The notes under the pieces were generated by a model. That model was not told where the DNA came from. It worked only from the letters and a program-made list of their open reading frames with translations, and ran no database searches. The translations under genes were made by a program, and so were the position numbers. From Choanephora cucurbitarum (Eukaryota; Mucoromycota; Mucoromycetes; Mucorales; Choanephoraceae): 64,000 nucleotides of DNA. This document shows, in pieces, positions 1 to 13,095 of the stretch. The stretch spans positions 186,001 through 250,000 of the forward strand of contig JAIWNI010000039.1 in NCBI GenBank assembly GCA_025331435.1, in the 5' to 3' direction. Position 1 is the first letter of the stretch; each line of letters starts with the position of its first letter.

Positions 1-132
1 TATTGGTTTAGAAGTACAATACTTTTCATAAAATAAAACAATAACTACTTATAGAAGAAAACGTAGTGGAAGAAGAAAGGGGGATCTTTATTATTTATAT
101 GTAAGAAAAAAAGAAAAAATAAAAACTGTTCT

Positions 133-1963
133 CTAATGACCATGACCATCATGTTCAGGGTTACCCTTAGGCTCTGGTGCAACCTTGATGTAATCATCAA
201 TTCTCAAGATAGCAATGGCAGCTTCAGTAGCACTCTTTAATGACTTAATCTTAGACATAGTAGGTTCCAAGATGCCAGATTTGACGTTGTCGCGGACAGT
301 ACCATCAATCAATTCAAGACCATACCATTTGAGAGCTCTCTTACGGTCATCAGCATCAGCATTGAGAGCAGTGTTGTGATAGGCACGAAGCTTAGCAACC
401 AATTCTGTAGAGTCCTTGGCAGCATTGACAGCTAAGGTCTTGGGAATAACAAGTAAAGCATTGGCGAATTCGGCAATAGCAAGTTGTTCACGAGAACCTA
501 AACTGGTAGCAAAATTTTCAAGGTATATGCTCAAAGCAGATTCAACGGCACCACCACCGGGCACGACACTGTTGCTTTCCAAGGTTCTCTTGACAACACA
601 AAGGGAGTCATGAAGTGATCTTTCCATTTCATCCAACATGTAATCGTTAGCACCACGCAAGATAACAGAGGCTGAGTTTTGGATCTTAGTACCCTTGACC
701 AAGATACATTCGTCATCAGAGATACGCTCTTGAACAACTTCTTCAGCTTGACCGAGGTAAGCAGCTTCAAAGGTTTCTTCACCTTCCAAGTTGGCCAAAG
801 AAGAAACTAAGGTAGCACCAGTTGCCTTAGCAATACGCTTCAAATCGTCCTTCTTACAACGACGAACAGCCATAGCACCGGCTTCAACAAACAACTTGAG
901 ACACAAATCATCAATACCCTTTGTGGTCAAAATGACATTGGCGCCTGTGTCCAAGATCTTTTGAATACGTTCTGTGGTAATCTCAATTTCTCTCTTACGA
1001 ATGTCTTCCAACTTTTCAGGATCATCAATCACAATGTTAACACCAAGATGCATACGAGCCTTTTGAAGGTTCATATCCAAACAAGCAATCTTTGCATTCT
1101 TGATTTGCTTCTTCATAGCTTGAGAAGCAACAGTACAGTTAAGGGCATAACCGCGAACGAATTGAGATTCCAAGCCGGATTTACCGTGTGCCTTTAAGAT
1201 GTTGACAGCTTTTACAGGATACTTGGTCTCGCCGCGAATGTTGGTGGATTTGACGGCAAGCATAGCTTCGACAGCAAGGTTAGCAAAGAACTTGGAGTCA
1301 CTACATATAGCTGTTTTAGTCTCATCTTTCTCTTCTCTTTTTAAATATACTTTACGATCCAATAATCTTTGAGCTCATAGAAGTCTTTGCAGCGTTGATG
1401 AGACATTCTTTACCGAGAGTATCAACCTTGATAGACATTTCGTTGGCAATAAAACGACAGGCTTCTTTGGAGGCCAAACGATAACCAGTGATGATAGTGG
1501 TAGGGTGAATCTTGTTCTTGACAAGTTCATTAGCACGCTTCAAGAGTTCAGCGGCAATGATGACAACAGATGTAGTACCATCACCAACTTCACGGTCTTG
1601 TTGTTGAGCAAGTTCAACCAAAACCTTACCAGCAGGGTGTTCAACTTCGAGCAACTGAAGGATGGTAGCACCATCGTTGGTGATTGTGACATCCTATAAA
1701 TGGATGAGTATATTATCATGTCAATTACGTTATAACTTACACCAATCTCATCAACCAACATCTTATCCAAACCAACAGGACCCAAAGAGCTCTTGACGAT
1801 GTTGGCAATAGAAGCAGCAGCAAGCACTATAGTTAGATGATGTCAATAGATCATCTTTACGCGTCTTATTGAGTTCATAATCACCATTGCTAGAACGGAC
1901 ATCTTGTCCTGTTGTACGTTCACCTCCTAAAAAGAGAGAGTTGCTCTGTTCTTTTTGGTACAT
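133..1963 (-). CDS. cct1: T-complex protein 1 subunit alpha (CCT1/TCP1 chaperonin)
   Basis: This encodes the alpha subunit of the cytosolic group II chaperonin TRiC/CCT, which folds actin, tubulin and other proteins in an ATP cycle. I read four exons: 1885-1963, 1741-1826, 1356-1693 and 133-1300, with GT-AG introns of 58, 47 and 55 bases. They join in frame to 556 residues, the usual size for CCT subunits. The alpha-type N-terminus [13 protein letters not shown] is followed by [19 protein letters not shown], the ATP-site motifs NDGATIL and GDGTTS, and C-terminal VVPGGGAVE. The last residues are a His-rich EHDGHGH tail. The start at 1963 gives a short leader before GERT, as in homologues. It is the last gene at the left edge, followed by AT-rich 3' flank. 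Identity rests on continuous similarity to known TCP1-alpha and is very secure; exact splice points are by hand. Confidence 0.97.
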
Positions 1964-4900
1964 GATTTATATATAGAAAAAGATGATGACTAGAATAAAA
2001 GTTGTAAATAATAAAAGAAACTCCACACACGCACACATACACACTTTCTTTCTCTGCCTAAATTTTTTTTTGAGGCACGTTCTGGTGCGTGCAAAGTAGT
2101 TTAATTGAAAGTGATTATTGGTGGCTTAAAGTCAGAGAATTGGCGTAGTCTGAATGTAGAATTTGACGGTTGCTAAAAAAGATGCCTCTTTGGGCTTTTC
2201 TAGGCAACGCAAATCTAATAGTCAAGTTAAATAGTTGCATCTATTGCAACATGACAATGATGCCAGCTTTAATTGAGTTAGAAGCTATCATTGTATTGCC
2301 TCCAACAATTTTGATTCTTAAAGAGAAATCTATGCCTCTGATGGCAGTTAGAGTAGTGATTTTGATGCCCTAAAAAAAAGATGCAAAACTTCCTTCGCCT
2401 TTCTGTACCTACTGTGTGATAGGCGTCATGTTCAAGACAGAATTTTCGTAAAGCTTCTTTTGCAGCTTAAAATCAAAAGTACTAGTGCTTCATTATTACA
2501 TCTCAGAGCTACATAGAGGATCTACTTTTTCTTTTTCCTTTTTTTTTTGTTGGTGTCTGTTTAATGTTTCTGGTCCCTTTACTGTTTTCTTATTCCATTA
2601 CCAAAGAAGCCCCCTCATTTGGAACTGAAGAACGGCACTCTTTTTCTAGCGCTGATTCCCCTCGCTTGCTTGGTATGGCTTTCAATTTCTCGCTTTTATT
2701 TTTTCTTTGTTTGATTTTGCTGTATTCTTCTGTTGGTCGCATTTAAACCATTTATATATATGTTGCTTCACCTGATGCAAAGTAATAAACTCATGTATTC
2801 AGATAACAAAATTATCAGAACGAGAAGATCTCCATGTACATACTCCTTTTGTTTTACTCTTTCTGCTGACTTGTGACTTAAAACCCATTCTGCATTGTGT
2901 TGTGTTGAATCAGTCATATAGTGATATCTTCTTCAATTAGATATTTGATGAGCCTAAAGTCATCAGTAACTCATACAACAATAGTAGCGATTACCTTTCA
3001 AAATCGATCGGTATTGAAAAAAAAAGCTTCCTGACTACCAAATCTCTTAAATTTTAACCCAAAATATCTAAGCATTGGTGTCGTTTTATTTCGAAAAGGC
3101 TATCAAGAATCAATTTATTTTTATTTACATTCACATTGCATATCTTGTTGAATGTCTTATCCACTCTTAATAAAAACCTATAGCAATCAGCTCGGTATAT
3201 CTAGTTATTCTCTAATCCTTCTGCCATAACGATAAAACTCATGTTTCTTCGGCAGCCTGGTTTAACTTCAAACTATGTTGCCTCTGATGGCAAAAAAAGT
3301 GAGGGCTTTCTTTTCTCTGAAAAATGAAGCAACCATGATATGAGTAACATATCATTTACTTTCTTTTGGTTAGCTTCAACTGATGTGTAGTTTAGAATAC
3401 AAAGACATGGCTTTAATTGTGTTTCACCTGCTGATTTGCGAAAATTATCAAACAAATCTTCTCCCTTTTTTTGACAAAACAAAACTTGACGTCTCCCTAA
3501 TGATATCAAGCTGCAAAATTTTCCCCTATACAGTTGGCAAGCAACACTCTAAATCGTTTACACATAATTGGTTTTTATTAGCGTGAAAGCTAACGGTTTT
3601 AGCAGTTTCATTGTCACTGTCTTCAGTATCAACACAAAGTATTTGAGGATACAAGTTCTATTTTTGAAATCAAGCGTTAGGCTATGTGGAGGTTAGGCAA
3701 CTGATCATATTATAAGTTTTAGACATGCCGATGTATCAACAATAGTGCTGCAGTCACCAACCGAAACGGTGAGCTCCTTCTGATAACTTTCTTCTTCTAA
3801 CCACTTTTTGTTCTTGTTGACGTCTAAATAAATCTGTCGCAGTCTCTTGTTGATACCAAAAAAGCTTAAGCAATTCTCATTGCAAGGCCATGAAAATAAG
3901 ACACATGTTTCATAGGAGTTCGTTATGTCTCAAGATTACGAGCAGAAAAAGAAAGCTATGTTATTTTGCAAGATCATTGTGGCCAGTTTCATAAGAGTGT
4001 GTTGAATTCATGAAAACGCACAATTGTCATCTTTGGCATCTCAAAGCTTATTATGTTCTTATTCTTTATTTTTCTTTTGGTTGTGTCTTCGAAGATCGAT
4101 CTTGCCAAAAGATAAGACAAACTTGCTTTACGCAAGAAGTTTATGTATAATATAGCAGGATCAAATTGAATGTCTTTGAGCCCTAAGACCTTCTAATTTA
4201 TATCCCTCGTTCTTGCCTGCCTGTAATAAAAGGGCCCGTACAGTAAGAAAAAAAGAAATCAGGATTTTCCATAAATAGGAACAAAGCGGTGATACAGCTA
4301 CGACCCAAACAGTAATGTTTCGTTTCAACTTGAGTATATGATATTGAAGCAATCTGCTTGTCTTTTAAAGGAGTCATTAAGCATAGAGTCAAGCTTTCTC
4401 TTTTCTGTATTGACTGTTTACTCATAACTAAATCAGTGCAATCCTTGACTTCTGAAAGAAGGCAAACGACTATCCAAAGGCTTAGATGATTGTGAGACCA
4501 AAATGTATATTGGCAAATCTATACGGACCGTGTAACAGAACAGAGAGGTTTTCGGAATTAAACTAGCTCTGCCACATGTTTGTTGTTTACTTTAGTGACT
4601 CATCTACTTAGAGGCAAGACCTGTTCTTGCTTAGACATTGGGAAGATGTTCATGCGCTGTTTTCTTTTAAGAGCGCAGATGATTTTATTCGCTTCAAGGA
4701 CTTTCAGAATGACTCATCTTACTTGCCTTACAAGACAGATTATTTTCTGCTTGTTACCAACTATTTTGACGTTTTTGACAATTTAGCGTTCTCAAGTTCT
4801 TTCTTGTCATCATTGCCTTTTTTTCATATTTGGCAAAAAATGGAACACAACAAAAAAAAGGAAACGCACCAGATTTATGCATATTTGTAAAAAAGAAAGC

Positions 4901-5719
4901 TCAACAAAGAGGGAATAATCTATTGTTACACAAAAGAATAACTTGTCCCTGTCCAGGTCCCAAGAAAGAAATTCATGTCACCTAATTGCGGCGTGCTAAA
5001 CAATGATATGATGATGATGTGTAGTCTAAAAACAGCCTTCCATTCTCTAATTTGGACAAAGCATGTCAAATCAAACAGCCTGTTGTTTTTCTCTCTTTTG
5101 TTTGGTTGAAAAGATAATTGAATTCATGGGCTATGTGCTACGCGATGCTGGCCCGTCTGAGCCGCCTTGAAACTTACTAACTGTCTATTTTTTGTTTTTC
5201 AGCCGGAGAGAATAGGTTATTTTTATGAGCAAAACAAATGGCATCATTGGCATGCTAAGCAAAATACTTGTTGTAGTAAGATTCATCAAATGCGACGATC
5301 TGGCTTAATGAACTTTAGAACGCGTCTGATGTGATTTTTAATATATTTTAGTGTTGAAAGACGATTGTCTTTCGTCATAACGTGAAATGTCTATTTTATT
5401 TTAGTATGGTTTATCCGACATGGCACAAGAACCAAAGATTTGCTTTGCCTGTGAAACAAAAAGATTTGTAATCTTATCAACATAGCGTTTATTAAAACTC
5501 GCTTGGCTTGTGGTATTCAATCTCAGTATGATTTATATAGCAAAAAAAAAGTTTTATTAATAATTCATGGAGAAAGGTACAGAAAAGAGAAAGATATTTA
5601 TAAATAAGATTATATACAAAGAAATGATTGAATGGTGTCAATTCTACAATAGGCTAATGATGATGAAAATACATATGATGGGATTGATAAGTGATGAATT
5701 GATAAGTGCTGTGATATAA
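1964..5719. other. Gene-poor spacer upstream of cct1
   Basis: These 3.75 kb lie between the cct1 start and the 3' end of the WWE-like gene. I find no open frame with splice sites and codon texture that I can defend. There is a short CA-rich tract near 2026-2044, which is probably cct1 promoter or leader, and long AT-rich homopolymer runs. No tRNA, rRNA or terminal repeats were recognised. Short open frames around 2170-2373 and 4627-4890 have no recognisable protein content. The stretch may hold regulatory DNA, an unrecognised non-coding transcript or decayed sequence. Confidence 0.5.
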
Positions 5720-6565
5720 TTAGATAGAGGAGCGACGAACAAGAGCAACTCCCCATGGCTCGTCATCATATGAGAGATCTTCAACAGGGAATTTTTCAGG
5801 GTGAGATGCATCGAATGCGCGCTGAAAAGCAGTAGAGACAGGTTCCAGAACTAAAAAGCCACGTACTTCCTCTCTCAATTCATGCTCTTTAGGAGCTTCT
5901 AGAACAGCTGTGAAAGGAACATTGAAGGCATCATCTGTTAACGCCAGTCGGGTACGATCTTCGGATAAAGCTTCAAAGCGAACTTGGTTTCTGTAATCAA
6001 ATCGGCACATCCCTTTGGAACCGTCGGGAGAGTCTTGCTCAAACCACCAAACAGGAGAGATGCTTCGGCGCACATGTTTGTCAAGCTCCAATGTACGTCC
6101 GATATGGCCATTAGCCCGAAGTGAAGGCGTGGATGAGTATGGAGCGGTAGGTGCACCAAACATTGTTTGACGGCTCTTCTTTTTGTTTGGATTAGAAGCT
6201 GTAAGCATGACAGTACATGGCCCAAGAACAGACTGATACAGAACGCAATCATCTTTATTGTCAGCAGAAGCTTCCAATGCATACTGGCTGTTTTCATCAA
6301 ATGGAACCCATTCACTTGTCCTCAAGGAGGGATCAGCTAAGAGGCTAGCATGGAAATACCATACAGGCTCTAATGTACGAAAGATGCCACGGGTTTCCTG
6401 TGCAGGCATACCAGTAGGTGTCTGAGGGGCCGAGTCACTAGACGAAGAGTTTGAAGTAAATGAAGACACCGAAGAACTTGGCAGATTGTTCTGATTGATT
6501 GAGTAGTGGTTACTGCTCTTCTTTGATTTCTTTTTTAAGCTAAAAATGTTGCGAATTGTGTTCAT
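5720..6565 (-). CDS. Small protein with two tandem WWE-like modules
   Basis: This single-exon frame encodes 281 residues. The first 55 or so are basic and Ser/Asn-rich (disordered). Two repeats follow. The first, at roughly residues 60-135, starts RTLEPVWYF and continues with an EWVPFD step and YALEAS. The second, at roughly 155-235, starts RSISPVWWFEQD and continues with MCRFDYRNQVRFEAL. The aromatic W-[YW]-F opening, a second aromatic/basic turn and an 'LE' or 'FEAL' strand resemble the WWE-like module at the N-terminus of fungal DDHD-domain phospholipases, but no lipase or DDHD domain is present here. WWE folds elsewhere bind ADP-ribose units or mediate protein contacts. The function here is therefore inferred to be binding, not catalysis. 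A clean ATG context (cttatacATG) supports the start. The gene is certain as a reading frame; the domain call is moderate. Confidence 0.7.
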   Translation of the reverse strand: MNTIRNIFSLKKKSKKSSNHYSINQNNLPSSSVSSFTSNSSSSDSAPQTPTGMPAQETRGIFRTLEPVWYFHASLLADPSLRTSEWVPFDENSQYALEASADNKDDCVLYQSVLGPCTVMLTASNPNKKKSRQTMFGAPTAPYSSTPSLRANGHIGRTLELDKHVRRSISPVWWFEQDSPDGSKGMCRFDYRNQVRFEALSEDRTRLALTDDAFNVPFTAVLEAPKEHELREEVRGFLVLEPVSTAFQRAFDASHPEKFPVEDLSYDDEPWGVALVRRSSI

Positions 6566-7119
6566 GTATAAGAGATTTGTAAAGGAAGTAAGGAAGAAAG
6601 GACGAGGAAATGTCAGATTTGGGTCCCTTTTTATTTATTTTTATCTTTCTGCAACGGAGTACAAAAATCAAGATATTATTAGATGAAGTAACTTTATTGT
6701 TCAAGAAACAGATTTGAGGCTAATATATTCCAGGCACAAATGTAAATCTCAATACAAACAAATCCTGTTGATGCTCTCTCTCTGCTACAAGATCTACCTC
6801 CGCTTTCGAATTGCTGCATGTACAAACTCCATCATTTCTTCTTGCTCTTCATGCCTAGGCTCAAATCAAACTAATCTGAGTAACAATTCGCTCTTAATTT
6901 GGTGTAAAAATGATGTCAAACTATACCGCGACGTCTCATAATAGACTCATACAACACAGCCTCAAAGCCGAATGTACTCCTAATCAAATCTCCTACTTTT
7001 TTATTATTATTTGAATAGGCTCCTTAGTGATAAGCAATACAATAGAATATAATACAATACAATATACATAATACATAGAACAGATAAGTCACAAAATAAA
7101 TAGTTTGAAATATACATAA
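6566..7119. other. Intergenic: WWE-like promoter and Sel1 gene 3' flank
   Basis: This AT-rich spacer holds the 5' leader of the WWE-like gene (just above 6565) and the 3' untranslated region of the Sel1 gene (just below 7120). I see no gene in it. Confidence 0.5.
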
Positions 7120-10100
7120 TTAGGTTGACGCTTTGTCTTGGTAACAGGAAGATAAGTAATACTTGGCCTTTTTGCATCCTAAAATAACACTGTGTAAGAT
7201 AAAAAAGGACCCCAAAAAGTCTATAAATACCAGCTTGACTTACCTCTTTCCGCAGATATTCTGTACAACATATCTGATTTTTCAAGGTCGACTTCAACAA
7301 CGACACCTTGGCGATAATATTCAGCTAAACAAAAGTATGCGTTTGATAGGTCTTCATGATCGCTCGCATCCAACGTATCTTGATCAGTAGCGATAGGACT
7401 ATGGACCAGCAAAACATACCATTGCAATGCTTTGGAAAGGTCTTTTTCTATCCCAATACCGTGTTCGTAGCATTGAGCAATAGGGAAGAACGCCTTTAGG
7501 TACCCCTCTTCAGCTAATTTGAGCAATTTGGCTACAGCATCTTTTGCTTGGACGGGGACTCCACCTAAGCCATAAAGCTCATACTGAGCTAATATCATTT
7601 CTAAATAAGCAAGGTGTTGTTCAGGCTTGTGTGTATATACTGTTTTGAATAGAGTGTATGCTTGATCTCGAGTTTCTTCGTTTTGGTGCAAGACGCGGGC
7701 GAGACAGAGCTGTGCAGGCCACCACCCTGAGGGATGATCCAAAGCCAATACTTCCTCTGCTCCCAATCTAATAGCAGCAGTGTACCAAGTTTCAGCTAGT
7801 TCTAAATTTGGTGGAACGCATATGCCATGCTCATAGTATGTGCCCAGAAACAAAGCAGACGTCTTATCTCCTAGATGAGCCGCGTATCCAAAGTGATCAA
7901 ACGCCCTTTCAAAATCTTGCGGAACAAAGAAAACCGGATGATACATGCTATCATCTGGAGACAACGCGGACTCATCACGGCCCGTATGGTACAAGTTACC
8001 AAGCTCTCGGTGAGCATCGCACGAACCTAAATCCGCGGCAGTTTCGTACCAATTGATTCCTTCGGCTTGCAAATCAACAGAAAACATAGCACACTTTTCA
8101 TTTATAAGCATAAGAAGCAGTTGGCCAAGCTCAAACATGGCATCTACTTCGCCCTGCTTAGCAGCTGCACGTAAGTGGTGAACCGCGGCTAACACGTCTG
8201 GACCCAAATGGCCGTTCTGAATTTCTTGTGCATAATGAAGCCCAATATGATAGTTTGCACGTGGGTGATCGTCCCTGTTAACTGCGCATCTATACCAATA
8301 CAAAGCCTCCATCTTGCCATCCGCAGTTTCGTTAGGGCACATTTGACCAATCCGAAACATGGATTCCGAACTGTTTGTCTCTTCAATTGACATATGGTAT
8401 AGTTCCCGAGCTTTGTCTATATCCTTGGCTGTGCCCAAGCCTTGCTCATAACATTTTCCAAGCTGGACAAGTGCGCTAGCATTATAACGAGAGCATTTGA
8501 GTAGCTCCTATGAGTAAGAGTTAGTAATGACTACAAGAGATAGATATTGCTTTTCTTCTTACTTTGTAACCTGCTTCAGGATTTGCTCTTTTGCCACCCA
8601 ATCCATAAATTTGATAGGTTGCACACATGATTCGAGATGGAATGTGTCCTCTTGAGGCAGCCTTTTCGTAGTACTCCAATGCAACAGGATAATCTCTATC
8701 CCTATTCCATGCTTCTGCAGCAAGATACATGCCTTCGATGTTCCCCATAGATGCAGCTTGTCCGAAACATCGAATTGCTAAGCCATGGTTTTCTTGTTGT
8801 GCTCGAGAATAACGCTCGATCTGATCAGCAATATGACAGGAGGTATCTGTCGTCAAAACAGGTTCTTTTTGGTCTTGTATTATCTTTCCTAGGATAACAA
8901 GTGCTTCAGAATCGCCCGTTGTAGTAAGAAGATGATCCACATCGATAGGTTCCTGTCTTATAAGTGACAGAGTTGAATTGAGCTTTGTAGCTGTTTCCCA
9001 CCAAGCAATTGCAATATGCAGGTCCCCGTTCTCTAATGCAATTTGACCAAGAGCCCAGTGACTAGGAGCATAACCTTGACGAGCGGATCTTGTAAACCAG
9101 ATGACGGCCATACCGAGATTGATTGGGATAGTATCATATCCACGCCAAAATACCATACCTTTTTTTAAGGAAATTATGAGAGAGTTGTTCATGCAAAAGT
9201 CAATACGAATTTAAAGATAGTTTATTTTTTGAGGGAGATAGCATAATTCAGCACAATATATATAAAAAAGATGGTTTTAGTAAAGAGTGATTAAAAATAA
9301 ATACATAGGGAAGATTATATAATAGATATAGTTTAAATTAAAATATGTATATGGTGTGGGGGATATGTAAATAGTGAAGCAGGATAAATATACATGGGAT
9401 AATTAGTGATACGCACCTAATTTGTGTTGACTAATGACATTGTTTCTTTCGGCGCACATTTGATACAATTGATAGGAATAAGCTGTGTTTTTCTGCACGC
9501 CGCCAGTGCCGTGCTCATACATAGAAGCTAATTTCATTGCTGCATTTAAGTCATTTGCTTCTTGTGCAGCTCTGACTCTCCAGTGTATAGATTCGCTTGT
9601 GTTTTGAGGAACACCTCGGGCATCTTGATAACATTCAGCTACATTAAACAGCAAATAAGAAAACAGTTATATACAAAGCGACTAGTGTAGCATACCTATC
9701 CAATTAAATGCGTCAGAAAACTTCTCTTCGGTTGCAAGTTTCAATAGTATATCAAATGCTTCCTCTTGAGACAACAAAGAAGGAATGGAGTCAAATTTTG
9801 TAGATAGAGTTTTGGATTTTTTGGGTTTGTCTGAAAGGAGTGTATCTGGGTCATAATGTAGACTGTAGAGTGCTACTTTGAGTTTTGATGTTTTCTTTGA
9901 TTTGAAATTCATAGATATCCGCGAATCTTGAATAACTTTCTTATAGAAGCTATATGCTTTTTCATGTTCTTGTAATTTTTCATATAGCTCTGCAATAGCA
10001 AAAAGAGCACTACATAGAGAAAATAATAAAGATTAGCACACAACATTCGATACATTGGAAAGAAGAATTTGAAGATATACACTTACGTTGGCTGGCCTAG

Positions 10101-13095
10101 TTCTATAGCTTTTGCGTAGTATTTAAGAGCAATTTGTGTATCTACGGAAACACCTTGGCCGTTCTCATAATAACCACCTAAAAACAAGCACGAAAGAGCA
10201 TCATTGAGTTGAGCAGCTTTAAAGTAGTACTCAAAGGACGCCTTGAAATCGCTTTTGGCTCCATACAGACGACCTAGTTCGCGTAATGCAGTGGTATGGT
10301 TATGCTTAGCCGATTTTGTATACCATTTGAATGATTCAGTTTGAAGTTTTTTTGCATCTGCAGCCGATAGAGATCTTGATTGATCTTGACACATTTGTGC
10401 ATAAGACACCATAGATTCTACATGACCTAGCTCTGCCGAGCGCTTGAAGTATAGAGATGCTTGTTCATGGTTACGAGCGATAGAACCACTACCATTATAG
10501 TAGTATATGCCTATGTAGTACATAGCTTTAGCATTGTTTTTTTCAGCAGACTTTTTGAACCATTTGAAAGCAGCAAGTCGATCTTCTGCAACACCAACAC
10601 CCTTACACAGCATATGTCCGACCTAAATCAAGAGGGTTAGATTAATGACAGTAAGACTGTATAGCTGTGTGTCTTTTTACCTGGAATTGTGAATCGCTCA
10701 TACCAAGATTAGCAGATATTACATAATGTTCAAAGGATTTGGAAAGGTCAATGTCAACAACACCTGGAACGCCTTCTTCATAACATACTGCGACCCAATA
10801 ATGAGCGTCAGCGTCTTCGGATTTAGCCAGTGACATTAGGATGTCAAATCCCTCTTTTGGCTTATAAGGAGTAGAGGTATCTTTGTCGTCTAAATAGAAC
10901 AATGCGATCATGCGTTTGGCTGTTCGAGAAATAGCTTGGCTGGGAGGGTGTGTGTTTAAAGGTGAGCTTTGGATTCCAGAAGCATATAGATACATTTCGA
11001 GAGCCTTTTCGTATTTTCCGTTTTTGTGCAAGAATCGAGCATATGTCTGTTGAGCACTTGGAAGATGTCTACCAGGAATACTGACAGCTATACCATAATA
11101 TTCTTCTGCAAGAGCATAGTTGACAGTAGTGCCCACACCTTCTTCGTAGCAGTTTGCAATCTGTGTAATTGCTGTGTGCATGCGTTGAGCGGCGGCTTTG
11201 CGAATCCATCGAAAGGCTTCTTTGTTGTTTCGAGATGTTTCAGTTGATGATAGGCGAGAACTTCTTGTACCTGAATGGGGGACCTTTCCATCGCGATACA
11301 TCATACCAAGTAAATATTGGGCATCAGCATAGCCTCCATTTGCAGCACGCTGAAGATAATGGAAGGCTTTTGTATGGTCTTCACCAAGGTCAAGTCCTCC
11401 ATGGAGATAGTGCATACCAAGTCGGAATTCAGAAACATGATGATTGTACCTTTCAGCAGCAGTTTGATAGTTATGAGCTGCAATAATTGGATCTGCTTTG
11501 ACACCTTTTCCAAATTCATAACTTTCGCCCAAATGATAGAAGGCGCGTGGATCACCCTGTTTTTCCAAAAACAAATAAACGTCAGATGATGGGTCCGTTC
11601 TCAAATAAGATTAAAGTTTTGTTATTGTCTTACCAGTCTAGCAGCATTACTAAGCCAGGAAATACTTTCTGAGGACTCTTCACCTCTTAGAATTAAAGCT
11701 AACTGAATCTGAGCTGGTGAATAACCTTTTCTTGCACTTCTGAGATAGTACTCTTTAGCCTCAAGAGCATCAGTGATAAGTCCTGTTTCTAACAGAAGGC
11801 CCATAGAGAACTCAGATTTTCTAATATTTTTTTAAGTTAGTTTTGCTCTATCTTGTGCTATGTTGAGACTATTTAAAAAAATACCTGTTTCCAGCGGCAA
11901 CACTCTCTTTAAGATAAGCAATATTTTCTTCAACATTATCGACGCTGATTTGGTCTGAAGCAAAATTGATAGCAGCAACACGAAATTGGGCTTCTGCAAC
12001 ATAAAATCTGACACGATCGCTAGGAAGATCTTTCTGTTTTTCAATCACTTTAAGGTACCAGTAAATTGCTTGCTCACAGTCAATTGGTTGTATCACTTGC
12101 GTGGAAAGAGGACGGCCAGATAAGTTGTAGGTTTCGCTTGCTTGCTCAATACCATAATGATAACATTGGCCGAGATGATAGAAAGCTTCCCAGACTCCTT
12201 TATCAGCTAACGCTTGAAGCTCGTTGAAACCTTTCTTGGGATTTTTTGTAGTGCCCCAACCGCAAAGCTTGCAACACGCAACAATCACTTTGGCAATGAC
12301 GTCTGTAGGACGCAGGCTCCATGTTTCAGCTGCCAAGAAGGCCTCTTTTTGAAGCTCGCTGTTTGTTCTTATCCTCTCGGATCCAAAGATACTAGTCAGA
12401 ATATCGTAAGTGGAATCTGAATGACTGGTCAATAAATCGAGAATATCTTCTGTCGTAGATACATGGTCGATACAAGGCGTGTTGTTATTATTGTTACGCA
12501 AGAGAAGTAAATCATCAGTAAAGTCTGAATCAGGAATAGTCATAATATAATTATTATCTTCGCCCACTTTGTCCAAGAAAGAATTGACGGAGAAGCTTGA
12601 TGCATTAGTGATATCTGTGATTGTAGAGTCGCCTACCATTGAAAAGTGGAAAGTGTCGCCTATAGAGCTACTAAAGCCACTCACAGAAAGTGTAGAGCTG
12701 TATCGATCCCTTGACCGACCACTCCTTTGAGGTTTTGTTCTTCTGTAATAATTGCCACTCTGTCTGTCAGGTGTGGTAGAGATTGGCAGTTTGTTGAGAT
12801 GACTGGAAGCATCAGAAGTTCGTTTTTGCTTGTTCTCAGAAATGGATGGCAACCCTAAAGATGCAATAGCAGCAGAAGGTGTGTTATCTGGTATAGCGAT
12901 TGCTGTGACTGGTTGCTCTTCATGGCTTTGAAGACTGATTGTTTGGTCGGTTGAATTCGTTGGTGTTGGTTGTGGTGATGAGATTCGTGTAGATTTAATT
13001 GATGATGAGGAAAATTTTTGTACTTTGTTTTGTTTACTACGTGAAGAAGACCTCAATAATGCATCACTTTTATTAGTACTGGCATTGTTTCCCAT
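7120..13095 (-). CDS. Giant Sel1-repeat (TPR-like) protein, putatively N-myristoylated
   Basis: I join nine exons: 11885-13095, 11634-11820, 10681-11556, 10087-10622, 9696-10009, 9417-9638, 8563-9158, 7244-8507 and 7120-7178. All phases agree and give about 1,754 residues. The N-terminus MGNNAST fits a myristoylation site (Gly2, Ser6). About 260 Ser/Thr/Asn-rich residues follow, then dozens of Sel1 repeats with the pattern A..yLG..y..G.g....A..wy..AA..G. Sel1 arrays are scaffolds for multiprotein assemblies; members include chitin-synthase activators and ERAD adaptors, but I cannot assign this one. The weakest join is the 258-base intron 9159-9416, whose acceptor is an A-run. If it is not spliced, the first protein would stop at 9403 (1,119 residues) and a second gene would start near 9192. 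One gene is preferred because splicing restores a continuous repeat, HKLG|MVFWRGYD. Confidence 0.85.

Noticed and set aside
4627..4890. 87-codon plus-strand frame in the left spacer
   Set aside because: It is Phe/Leu/Ser-rich AT-driven sequence with no splice support, leader or homology; probably chance.
7221..9192. Separate second Sel1-repeat gene
   Set aside because: Splicing 9417 to 9158 restores both phase and a continuous Sel1 repeat (HKLG|MVFWRGYD), so one gene is simpler. The two-gene reading remains an alternative.
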